Positions 1-6,581 of a DNA stretch of 11,951 bases are shown here, one piece after another; positions within the stretch are counted from its first letter, which is position 1; each line of letters opens with the position of its first letter. Origin of the DNA: Pseudomonadales bacterium (GTDB lineage: Bacteria > Pseudomonadota > Gammaproteobacteria > Pseudomonadales > Azotimanducaceae); contig JAQWQN010000082.1 in the NCBI GenBank assembly GCA_029244465.1, positions 1 through 11,951 of the forward strand, read 5' to 3'. The position numbers were made by a program, and so were the translations under genes. The notes beneath the pieces were generated by a model. It had not been told where the DNA came from and did not search any database. It saw nothing but the letters and a program-made list of their open reading frames with translations.

Positions 1-26
1 GCGTTCGTTAACCGACCATAGGGACT

Positions 27-469
27 TCAACCCATCCGCATGCCGCCGGAAATGGTAATGGTTTGACCCGTCATACCATCAGACTCTGAACTGGCTAAGT
101 AGATCGCAAGATTTGCAATTTCATCCGGCTGCATGAACCGACCCAAGGGAATCCTTGCATGCGTTGCTGTTCTCAATTGGTTTGCCATCGTAGATCCCGG
201 CATTGTTAACCCGTATGTCCAACCCACCACTGACGCTAACCGCTTGATCAAACAAGTCGACAGCCTCTTGCTCATTGGCAAGATCAGCTGCAAGACACTC
301 GACCGTGGCACCTGTTGCTCGAGCGACTTCTGCCACCTCTTTTAGGCCGTCAGGTTGGTCCCTGAGACAACAAGAGACGCGCTTTCGTGGGCGTGAGCCT
401 CAGCATTCGCTCTGCCGATGCCACGACTCGCACCCGTAATCAGTGCCCCTTACCTTCCAATCGACCCAT
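27..469 (-). pseudogene. Short-chain dehydrogenase/reductase (SDR), frameshifted and internally deleted
   Basis: This is a remnant of an NAD(P)-dependent classical SDR, normally about 250 residues. It starts at ATG 467-469 with a strong ribosome site (GGAGGAGC just upstream), but the frame stops after nine codons (TGA at 440-442). One base lost near 446-448 would restore the cofactor motif ALITGASRGIG. A second frameshift lies near 345-352, after which the reading is GLKEVAEVARATGATVE, then GGLDI and NNAG. Near 160-175 the sequence jumps from NNAGIYDGKPIEN directly to ARIPLGRFMQPDEIANLAIY and the usual C-terminus ITISGGMRMG, with a further frame change. About 110 residues, including the Ser-Tyr-Lys catalytic triad region, are therefore missing. 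It cannot make a working enzyme. SDR identity is certain from these motifs; the original substrate is unknown. It is divergent from the OsmC gene, 85 bp away. Confidence 0.85.
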
Positions 470-554
470 CGCGCTCCTCCTACTTTCTCTCTAACCTAGC
501 CGATTGAATCTTAATTGGCGTAAAGTGCCTAGCATCAGTAACTAGGGAAATTTT
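470..554. other. Divergent intergenic region between SDR pseudogene and OsmC gene
   Basis: These 85 bp hold the ribosome site of the SDR remnant (GGAGGAGC, minus strand, near 473-480) and that of the OsmC gene (AGGGAA, 544-549). The sequence between them is AT-rich (for example TTGAATCTTAATTGG, 504-518) and probably contains back-to-back promoters. I could not fit a -35/-10 pair with normal spacing, so none is called. Confidence 0.4.
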
Positions 555-1088
555 ATGAGCGACAACGAATCTCCGTTTCAGGTCACGCCGATCGAGGCTG
601 GATTTCAGGTTTCGTTTGAAGTACGGACCGTTAAAAGCAAAAGACAAACGAAGAAAGCGCAATTCGACAAGTTTGAAATCATTTGTGACGAAGGACAAAA
701 CATGGGCGGCGACAACTCTGCACCGCCGCCATTAGCCTACTTTGCGTCTTCGCTCGCTTTCTGACTACTTACTCAAATCGCTCGGTCGAGTGAAGCAAGG
801 AAAATAGAACTAGGCGAAGTATCCATGACCGTCACACCTCGATTCGAACAAACGGGTTCAATCGGAGCCGACACCATTCAGAGCCGTTTGCTGGACGTAG
901 AAACGTCCTTGCACATTGAATCGTCCGCGCCTTCTGACAAAATCGCTAAACTCGTCGCAACCGCAGAACGCATGTGTTTCTTGATGGATGCCATACGAGA
1001 GCCGCACGAGGTGCGCAACACAACCTCTCTCAACGGCAAGCCACTTGCCTTGGCCTCGTCTAGCAATAGTCAGGGGGCAGAGGAATAA
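555..1088 (+). CDS. Selenocysteine-containing OsmC/Ohr-like peroxidase (in-frame TGA read as Sec)
   Basis: OsmC-family proteins reduce organic hydroperoxides in the cytoplasm with two cysteines. From ATG 555 (AGGGAA at 544-549 upstream) the frame gives 177 residues if TGA 762-764 is read through; 825-1088 is in exactly the same frame. Residues 49-69 carry the family motif NMGGDNSAPPPLAYFASS followed by LAF. The TGA is codon 70 and continues LLTQIARSS, so it occupies the place of the peroxidatic Cys (compare GGD..APNP....LAAC in relatives). The second conserved Cys is C141, in AERMCFLMDAI. The 71-residue spacing compares with 66 in E. coli OsmC (C59/C125). TGA is a normal stop for other genes here (P450, ctaA), which argues against a changed genetic code. 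A SECIS-like hairpin follows. The main alternative is a recent Cys-to-stop mutation, since both neighbours are decayed. As I recall, OsmC-like selenoproteins have been reported from marine metagenomes. Confidence 0.8.
765..795 (+). promoter_or_regulatory. Candidate bacterial SECIS hairpin for selenocysteine insertion
   Basis: Directly after TGA 762-764, CGCTC (779-783) can pair with GAGTG (788-792), with one G-U pair, closing the loop GGTC (784-787). A lower pairing CTT (768-770) with AAG (793-795) abuts it, leaving an 8-nt bulge on the left arm. An alternative fold pairs CTT-ACTC (768-774) with GAGT-G-AAG (788-795) around a 13-nt loop. In bacterial SECIS elements the loop starts roughly 16-37 nt after the UGA and has a G in its first two positions. 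Here the GG begins 19 nt after the UGA. The stem is short, so the fold is plausible rather than proven. Confidence 0.55.
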
Positions 1089-1443
1089 CGCACATTCTAG
1101 TGTTTAGGCAGGGGTCCGCGAATCCAGATGGTCTAAAGATTGCCGCCATTCCGCCCTCTCGCGCCACCCCTATAACTCGGCCCTCGTACGCTTCCGCCGC
1201 CGCTAACGGTCCAGCCGAGACCCGCAGTAACCGCAACACACGTTCGCTGCGCGAAAGACGAAAACCACTTGCTGCGAGGTCTTCTGCCAAGGGCACAAAC
1301 TCGTCAGAATCTACGCGCGCGCCCGTCATCAGAGTGACCAGCGTCCCAGCTTCGCCGATGACAAGATAACGCCGGTCGACCCGTCTGATGCTTGCGCTTG
1401 GTAACTTTAGAGCCTTAGTCCCACCTATTGCGAAGCATTCCAA
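1060..1443 (-). pseudogene. Unrecognised ORF, possibly a decayed alpha/beta hydrolase N-terminus
   Basis: An open frame of 127 residues runs from TTG 1441-1443, overlapping the last codons of the upstream dioxygenase gene by 19 nt. I do not recognise the protein as a whole. Residues about 20-60 (VDRRYLVIGEAGTLVTLM, then VDSDEFVPLAEDLAASGFR) resemble the first strands of alpha/beta hydrolases of the type that continue with NPRG.G.S.GP. After that point the sequence becomes Arg/Ala/Gly-rich without the oxyanion-turn or nucleophile (GxSxG/GHAFG) motifs, and the length is less than half of a normal hydrolase. No ribosome site is obvious. A hydrolase would fit behind a Baeyer-Villiger enzyme, which makes esters or lactones, but this copy could not be catalytic. 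The end overlaps the 3' end of the OsmC gene tail to tail by 29 bp. It could also be a non-coding stretch. Confidence 0.35.
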
Positions 1444-2354
1444 CCCGCAATCAGCGCCTCCATATCCGGCACTTTGAAAAATAACTCAGGCTGATCCTTT
1501 TCACCCCAGATAGACCAAGCATCGGTCATATCCCAATCATCCTTTACCACCCACGCCGCATCGTTGTCGATGTTGTCCATATCGGCAAAGAATTCAAAAA
1601 AGGTACCGCTCGGGTCCTTCATGTACCAAAAAATATTGCCCCCAATCTGATGTCGACCCGGACCCGCAATCTGATGCTCTTCGCCATGCGCGCGCAAATA
1701 GAGCGTCGCGCCGCGCATGACAGCGTCGAAGTCATCTTGCTCCATGGCGTAGTGGTTCAAATAGGGAACAGGGCCAGGCGTGACCAACAAATTGTGATGA
1801 TCCCGAGAACAGCGCATAAACGTCGCCATCCCACCACCGATCGTATCCGATACGCGAAAGCCCAACGCTAGACACAGTTCGGTCGTTTTCTGTGGGTCTG
1901 GGCTACCGAGTACGACATGGCCAAGCCGTCGTGGTGTCCGCGGGTTTGTTTCTGTAATCACTTGCGCTCTCTCGCCGACGCGTTCTCGGTTACCTGGAGA
2001 GTTTTGCTTGCGACGAGGCATCGTTTTTTGGTCCGATATCGCGGCTGGGGTAACAAGGTAGCGCCACTTATTGATCGGATCCGTGACTTGCAAGGTGCCA
2101 TTACTGTGCTCGTAGGCGACACCTATATCATCTAGCCTGGCCTTAATAGCCGCGATATCGGCCTCATCTTCACAGGCCATCTTTATGTACTTAAGCTGTC
2201 GATAGCTGGCTTCCGAAATCTTGATCTGTCCTGGGTAGGTTGCGCTGCCCCACACCCCTTTCTCACCCGAAAATCCTATCTCCTGATAAAAGTCATCCAG
2301 CGCGGCAGGATCTGGTACACCGACCTCCATTTCCATCAATCTATGTAACGCCAT
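1425..2354 (-). CDS. Two-domain VOC-fold extradiol ring-cleavage dioxygenase
   Basis: Type I extradiol dioxygenases (BphC/catechol 2,3-dioxygenase type) cleave catecholic rings next to the diol with Fe(II). The 309-residue protein has an N-terminal VOC module (about 1-105, EVGVPDPAALDDFYQEIGF) and a C-terminal one (about 142-260). The C-terminal module holds the expected metal triad: H146 (RRLGHVVLG), H201 (NHYAMEQDDFD) and E254 (GTFFEFFADMD), close to the BphC numbering. A basic, hydrophilic linker (about 107-141) joins the modules and is longer than usual. ATG 2352-2354 was chosen over an in-frame TTG at 2408 because AGGGGG lies about 7 nt before it and the protein then starts at the domain (MALHRLMEMEVGVPD). 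It lies 108 bp downstream of the monooxygenase gene on the same strand and is probably co-transcribed. Substrate unknown; another VOC enzyme activity is possible. Confidence 0.8.
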   Translation of the reverse strand: MALHRLMEMEVGVPDPAALDDFYQEIGFSGEKGVWGSATYPGQIKISEASYRQLKYIKMACEDEADIAAIKARLDDIGVAYEHSNGTLQVTDPINKWRYLVTPAAISDQKTMPRRKQNSPGNRERVGERAQVITETNPRTPRRLGHVVLGSPDPQKTTELCLALGFRVSDTIGGGMATFMRCSRDHHNLLVTPGPVPYLNHYAMEQDDFDAVMRGATLYLRAHGEEHQIAGPGRHQIGGNIFWYMKDPSGTFFEFFADMDNIDNDAAWVVKDDWDMTDAWSIWGEKDQPELFFKVPDMEALIAGWNASQ

Positions 2355-2462
2355 ATCCAACCCCCTAATTAATGTTGAAGCCTTGCCTGTTACGCGGCCC
2401 ATCTGCAACGCCTAACCAGGCCTAGCGAGCCAACTCACGCAGCCATGCAGAGCCTGGGCTAA

Positions 2463-4091
2463 CTAGCTCGCAGACTTCTCAAACGCTAACTCAGGAAAGC
2501 CCTGTGCGACAGATTCTCGAAGTTTATCGTAGTAAACGTTAGCACCACCAAAATAGATCAGCACACGCGGTTTCTTGTTTTCGATGTTGGCACCCATCAT
2601 CCAGGAATTCACCCGGTCACCCTGTGCCATCAAGGTTTGCGCATGAATTTCAGCCGTTTCCGCCACCCACGCCTCCTCCGCTTCGCGTAAAGGTGCGCAC
2701 ACCGCATAACCTTCACTTGCCATTGTCTTAATGCAGTCCGTGATCCAGAGAATATTCTGTTCTATAGAGGTTGGCAGATTTGCAAACGGTGCTTGTGGCC
2801 CGGTGATCAAAAACATATTGGGGAAGTCCGCAACGCACACCCCCATAATCGATGCAGACTCCGTTGCCCACTTATCTTTGAGCGTCACATCACCTCGCCC
2901 TCGTATCGCGACAGCTTCCGGCGCCCCGGTGTAGGCCTTAAATCCAGTCGCCATAACGATAATATCGAATTCGTACTCCTCTGCCGTAGTGCGAACACCC
3001 GCTTTGGTAATCTCAACAATCGGCTCGCGATCCTTGATATCAACGAGCTGCACATTGTCTCGGTTGTACGCCTCAAAATAGCCATGATCCAGTGGCGGCC
3101 GCTTAGCAAACAACGGGTAGTCTTTGGGCGCTAGTAGCTCGGCAAGCTCGGGATCATTCACTCTCTCTTTGATTTTGCCCGCAATAAATTCCGAGACCAC
3201 CCTGTTCGATTCCGCATTTGACAAGAGATCATCGAACGTTTCAAAGACAAAGCGAAAACTACCCCGTGGCCAATGTTCTTCAAGAATAGCTTGCACTTCG
3301 TCCGGCGGTGTATCTGCCAAATTACGACCAACGGGGCTATCAAATGGCATGCCAAAAACGTGATTGCGACACTTAGTAATGATCTCTTCGTAGTTGCCTT
3401 TGATGTCTGCTTCCCATTCTTGTGTCATGGGTTTTTGCACCGCAGGCATGACGAAGTTCGGCGTACGCTGGAACACGGTGACATGGGCTGCCTTTTCTGC
3501 CATCACTGGCAACATCTGCACAGTCGTTGCGCCACAACCAATAATGCCGACGCGTTTACCCGCATAATCTAAGCCTTCCTGAGGCCAACGAGAGGAGTGG
3601 AAACAGGGTCCATTGAAGGTCTTTATGCCCTTGATGTCCGGGATATTTGGCTCAGAGATCATACCCATGGCGCTAATAAAGTACCTGCAGGTGTAGCTCT
3701 CATCGCCAGCCGTCTTGACCCGCCAGAGACCGGTGTCTTCCTGAAAATCAGCACTCACAATTTCCGTACTGAGTTGGATGTGCGGCCATAGATCGCACTT
3801 GTCCGCTACGAAGTGCAGATAGCGGTGCGTCTCTTCCCAGCCTGGATAGCGTTCGCTCCAACTCCACTCATCGAGGACTTCCTTGGAGAACGTCAAACAA
3901 TAGTAGTAGCCTTCACTATCCGTCGCCGCGCCAGGATAGCGATTCCAAGTCCAGGTACCGCCTATGTCAGAGGCGCGGTCGAAAACGCGAATCGAGAAAC
4001 CAGCATCTCGTAGGGAATGAACCAAACCTAAACCAGCAAAGCCAGCGCCAATTGCTACTACATCAAAGTCAGGGGGTTGCGGCGACGCCAT
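2463..4091 (-). CDS. Flavin-containing Baeyer-Villiger-type monooxygenase
   Basis: Class B FAD/NADPH monooxygenases insert oxygen into ketones to give esters or lactones. The 542-residue length is normal. Visible in order: FAD-binding Rossmann motif GAGFAG (15-20) after DFDVVAI; GGTWTWNRYPG (44-54); the Baeyer-Villiger fingerprint FxGxxxHxxxWP as F159, G161, H165, W169, P170; the NADPH Rossmann motif GIIGCGATT (182-190); and KRPPLDHGYFEAYNRDNV, whose R331 corresponds to the active-site Arg of phenylacetone and cyclohexanone monooxygenases. The ATATG motif appears as MATGFKAYTG. The start is ATG 4089-4091 with AGGAGA just upstream. It is the first gene of a probable two-gene unit with the VOC dioxygenase. 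A perfect palindrome centred 50 bp upstream of the start may be its operator. Ketone, steroid or terpenoid substrates are all possible. Confidence 0.92.
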   Translation of the reverse strand: MASPQPPDFDVVAIGAGFAGLGLVHSLRDAGFSIRVFDRASDIGGTWTWNRYPGAATDSEGYYYCLTFSKEVLDEWSWSERYPGWEETHRYLHFVADKCDLWPHIQLSTEIVSADFQEDTGLWRVKTAGDESYTCRYFISAMGMISEPNIPDIKGIKTFNGPCFHSSRWPQEGLDYAGKRVGIIGCGATTVQMLPVMAEKAAHVTVFQRTPNFVMPAVQKPMTQEWEADIKGNYEEIITKCRNHVFGMPFDSPVGRNLADTPPDEVQAILEEHWPRGSFRFVFETFDDLLSNAESNRVVSEFIAGKIKERVNDPELAELLAPKDYPLFAKRPPLDHGYFEAYNRDNVQLVDIKDREPIVEITKAGVRTTAEEYEFDIIVMATGFKAYTGAPEAVAIRGRGDVTLKDKWATESASIMGVCVADFPNMFLITGPQAPFANLPTSIEQNILWITDCIKTMASEGYAVCAPLREAEEAWVAETAEIHAQTLMAQGDRVNSWMMGANIENKKPRVLIYFGGANVYYDKLRESVAQGFPELAFEKSAS

Positions 4092-4130
4092 CTACATTCT
4101 CCTAGTTATTAATCGCTAGATTATCACGGT

Positions 4131-4150
4131 CGGGGCTGAATTCAGCCCCG
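4131..4150. promoter_or_regulatory. Perfect 20-bp palindrome, candidate operator upstream of the monooxygenase
   Basis: CGGGGCTGAA followed by TTCAGCCCCG is an uninterrupted perfect inverted repeat. Its centre lies about 50 bp before the monooxygenase start, just upstream of GATAAT (minus strand, near 4121-4126), which could be a -10 box. The place and symmetry suit a dimeric repressor of the TetR kind. No regulator gene is in the window, so binding is inference. It could also form an RNA hairpin, but there is no spacer loop and no following T-run on either strand, so a terminator is less likely. Confidence 0.45.
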
Positions 4151-4175
4151 GCATATCGGAAAAATAAGCTGCACT

Positions 4176-4206
4176 GGCTAACGCAGACGCAGTCGAGGCT
4201 AACGCA
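4176..4206. repeat. Direct repeat GGCTAACGCA, two copies 21 bp apart
   Basis: GGCTAACGCA occurs at 4176-4185 and again at 4197-4206, with a start-to-start distance of 21 bp, about two helical turns, so both copies face the same side of DNA. It lies next to the palindrome in the regulatory gap. It could be a tandem activator site or chance. Confidence 0.4.
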
Positions 4207-4567
4207 CTAAAGAGCCCGTGCAACAGTCGCTCAATATCGCTTTAAATAGCGTCATCGCAGCCGTCTGCGACACGCTCGCAACACTCGCTTGCGGCAGCAT
4301 CCAAGCCACCACCTGGAAGCTTGTGGCACGGTCGTACTTGTGTTTTTTTGCCACATTGCGTCTCGGCCTTGTGCGCGGTGGTAACCCTCGATCCACCGCC
4401 CACCGCACGTATGCCCCAAGACTTGCCCGACAAGCTTGGCGAGGCGCAAATATTCCTTTATTGATCGTCGGCATACCACCAAGGCCCGCACGCGCTCACG
4501 TCGCTGATTGTAGCCAAAACCAACCTAGTCCAAACTGACGTCACAATAACTGAACAATGGCCACAAC

Positions 4568-5416
4568 ATGGACATAGGCATACCACAGATCGGCATCACT
4601 GAAGTGGCCAATCATGGCCTCGACCTTCTTGAGCAATCCGGTTGCTTGGTTGTCAATGGCGTCACGACCAACAAGGAGCGAACGACTCTGCGGGCTCAAC
4701 TCGCCGACGTCATGGCAGCGGCACCACTCAATACCGCGGATGATACGGGTGAGTTCTACCCAGGCCATACGAAGCGCGGAACGTCCTTGTGTGCCCATTC
4801 CGAAACGGCAAGAGATTTTGTCATGCATCCAATGGCAAAAACCGTCTGTGATCACTTCCTACAACCAAATTGCGGACCTAACTGCCGGTATCAATTGCAT
4901 GTCAGTGCTGCGGTCGAAATTGGACCTGGGGCGAGACAACAAATGTTGCACCGCGAAGAAGACCCTTTCGACTACTTCCCGGTGCCACGACCCAACATGA
5001 TTGTCGCCTCCATGTGGGCGATAACAGACTTCACGGCAGACAATGGGGCAACACTGTTGGTACCGGGAAGTCACCAGTGGCCAGCCGAACGCAAACCCAA
5101 GCCCGAAGAGATTCAGTGCGCCGAAATGCCTGCCGGTTCCGTGCTTTTTTGGCTAGGTGGCACGCTCCACGGTGGTGGGGCCAACGTCACGGAAGAGTGG
5201 CGCTACGGTGTCATCCTCACCTATTCGCTGGGCTGGCTTCGCCAAGAAGAAAATCAATCACTCGCAACACCGCCAGATATCGCGAGTCAATTCTCGCGAG
5301 AACTGCAGGATATGTTGGGCAATACGGCCAATGGTGCGTTGGGATTTCACTTCTACGCCGGCATGGATTCCGAACGTGATTTGCGCATCAGCGAAGCCTC
5401 TCTAGCGCAGAGCTAG
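4568..5416 (+). CDS. Phytanoyl-CoA dioxygenase (PhyH) family Fe(II)/2-oxoglutarate oxygenase
   Basis: PhyH-like enzymes use Fe(II), O2 and 2-oxoglutarate to hydroxylate substrates such as branched acyl-CoAs or secondary metabolites. The 282-residue protein has the family's usual length. The iron ligands are visible as H128 and E130 (MLHREEDPFDYF, an HxE variant of HxD) and H201 (TLHGGG). R212 (EEWRYGVILTYS) is the likely 2-oxoglutarate carboxylate anchor. The signature WAITDFTADNGATLLVPGSH (149-169) sits between them, as expected. ATG 4568-4570 has no clear ribosome site, but no better start exists nearby. It is the only complete plus-strand gene besides OsmC and is convergent with the acyl-CoA dehydrogenase: the two stop codons share one CTAG (5413-5416). 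A role in side-chain or alpha-hydroxylation of a branched acid would fit the CoA enzymes next door, but the substrate is unknown. Confidence 0.88.
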   Translation: MDIGIPQIGITEVANHGLDLLEQSGCLVVNGVTTNKERTTLRAQLADVMAAAPLNTADDTGEFYPGHTKRGTSLCAHSETARDFVMHPMAKTVCDHFLQPNCGPNCRYQLHVSAAVEIGPGARQQMLHREEDPFDYFPVPRPNMIVASMWAITDFTADNGATLLVPGSHQWPAERKPKPEEIQCAEMPAGSVLFWLGGTLHGGGANVTEEWRYGVILTYSLGWLRQEENQSLATPPDIASQFSRELQDMLGNTANGALGFHFYAGMDSERDLRISEASLAQS

Positions 5417-6543
5417 AATTCGCTATACGTGCGGCGCATCCCCCGTGCAATGACCACATTCTGAATCTCGGTCGTTCCATCTATATAGTGCGCAATTTTG
5501 GCCGCCGCTAGGGCTCGCGAAAAAGGAAATTCCTGCTTAAGCCCATCTGCGCCCATCGCCTGCATGCAGGTCGAAACGCCATCGAAGGCCACACGGGTTG
5601 CGAACTTCTTAGCGTGAGCAGCGGCCAAAACAGCAGATTCACCAGCATCAATAAGACGCGCGGCTTCCTTTGCCAGCAGACGCGCTGCCGCAAGATCAGT
5701 ACCAACATCAGCGGCCTGCCAAGACAAGCCTTGTTGTTCAATCAGCGGTTTCCCAAACGCTTGTCGATCCTGGAGGCGAGGCATCACACACTCCAAGCTG
5801 GTTTCCAACAAACCACAACACATTGCCGCAACGACGGTACGCGCGATGTCGATGCCCGCCATCGCCGCCGCAAACCCTTTGCCCGCCGGCACGAGCACCT
5901 GATCGGCCGCAACCCTGACATCACTGAACCGAAAGCCTGCCGCGTTCATTGCATACCCGCCGAGCATATCGTAAGCAGGCAGAGGTTCGACCCCGGTGGC
6001 ATCGATGGGGATCTGAAAACTGGCAATGCCACGAGCACCGCTCCCAGGGTCGGTTTGTGCAAAGACATTAAGCAGGTCCGCATGCGTCCCGTTCGTAACC
6101 CACGCCTTTTCACCGGTGATCAAAAAATCAGAACCATCGCTGCTCGCGGTCGTTTTGAGTGCTGTCGCATCACTACCGCCGCCAGGCTCTGTCAGTAGAA
6201 ACGCACCCACCTTCTGTCCCTTGATCATATCGGGCAACCAGCGCGAAACCTGTACCTCACTTCCCGCCGAAGCAATCGCCCGCACATGGTTGTTGTGTAC
6301 GATGAGTGCAAACGTCGCGGCGAAATCGGCCTTCGCAAGAATTCGTACCACATCAATAAAGGACGAAAAGGTGATCTCTCTGCCACCTTGAGAAACTGGT
6401 GCCAGCAATCCACAAAGGTCAAAACCGGCTGCCGCGACAAACATCTCCCGTGGCATAGAACGATTCATTTCCCAGGCTTGCGCATTCGGCGCCAGATAAT
6501 CGTTCGCGAACTTGCCTGCATCAGCGATCACATCATCGTGCAT
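5413..6543 (-). CDS. Acyl-CoA dehydrogenase
   Basis: This FAD enzyme makes the alpha,beta double bond of an acyl-CoA, passing electrons to ETF. Of the 376 residues, GAFLLTEPGGGSD (113-125) is the first acyl-CoA dehydrogenase signature, KAWVTNG follows, and the C-terminal part has QAMGADGL and HYIDGTTEIQNVVIARGM. Aligned with medium-chain enzymes (YEGTxQIQ), the catalytic Glu position is Asp (D355 here). The alternative base position used by isovaleryl-type enzymes reads IDIARTV, with Ala instead of Glu. The start is uncertain: ATG 6541-6543 has GGAG 9 nt upstream and is chosen; an in-frame ATG at 6552 and TTG at 6558 would add 3 or 5 residues. It lies 38 bp downstream of the CoA transferase and is probably in one operon with it. 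The stop codon overlaps that of the convergent PhyH-like gene. Chain type cannot be told. Confidence 0.92.
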   Translation of the reverse strand: MHDDVIADAGKFANDYLAPNAQAWEMNRSMPREMFVAAAGFDLCGLLAPVSQGGREITFSSFIDVVRILAKADFAATFALIVHNNHVRAIASAGSEVQVSRWLPDMIKGQKVGAFLLTEPGGGSDATALKTTASSDGSDFLITGEKAWVTNGTHADLLNVFAQTDPGSGARGIASFQIPIDATGVEPLPAYDMLGGYAMNAAGFRFSDVRVAADQVLVPAGKGFAAAMAGIDIARTVVAAMCCGLLETSLECVMPRLQDRQAFGKPLIEQQGLSWQAADVGTDLAAARLLAKEAARLIDAGESAVLAAAHAKKFATRVAFDGVSTCMQAMGADGLKQEFPFSRALAAAKIAHYIDGTTEIQNVVIARGMRRTYSEF

Positions 6544-6581
6544 CACACCCATCTCCAACCGAACGGTTCAATAAGGACTAA

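Larger units (their letters stand above)
4092..4567. other. 476-bp intergenic region between divergent genes, no convincing gene
   Basis: This stretch separates the divergent monooxygenase (minus) and PhyH-like (plus) genes. Short open frames exist on both strands (for example 4218-4538 plus and 4199-4474 minus), but they overlap one another, are rich in Arg, Cys, Ala and Thr, lack ribosome sites and match no family I recognise. It holds a perfect palindrome (4131-4150), a 10-bp direct repeat (4176-4185 and 4197-4206), a 7-bp inverted repeat TGTGGCA/TGCCACA around a T-rich 20-nt loop (4322-4355) and a TGACGTCA octamer near 4537. It most likely carries both promoters, and possibly a small RNA or the remains of a lost gene. 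No tRNA or clear transposon end was seen. Confidence 0.6.

Noticed and set aside
555..764. A separate 69-residue protein ending at TGA 762
   Set aside because: The next ORF (825-1088) is in the same frame, and both halves together make one complete OsmC-family protein, so the two are treated as one gene.
762..764. TGA read as Trp or Gly through an altered genetic code
   Set aside because: TGA is used as an ordinary stop by the P450 and ctaA genes in this window, and the position calls for Cys or Sec.
1100..1369. Plus-strand ORF opposite the unrecognised minus ORF
   Set aside because: It is a low-complexity Arg/Ser/Ala/Pro frame that looks like a shadow of the opposite strand.
4218..4538. 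A 106-residue plus-strand ORF in the large intergenic gap
   Set aside because: There is no ribosome site, the composition is odd, longer frames overlap on the other strand, and no family resemblance was seen.
5614..6198. A 194-residue plus-strand ORF opposite the acyl-CoA dehydrogenase
   Set aside because: It lies wholly antisense to a clear enzyme gene and shows no domain, so it is a shadow frame.
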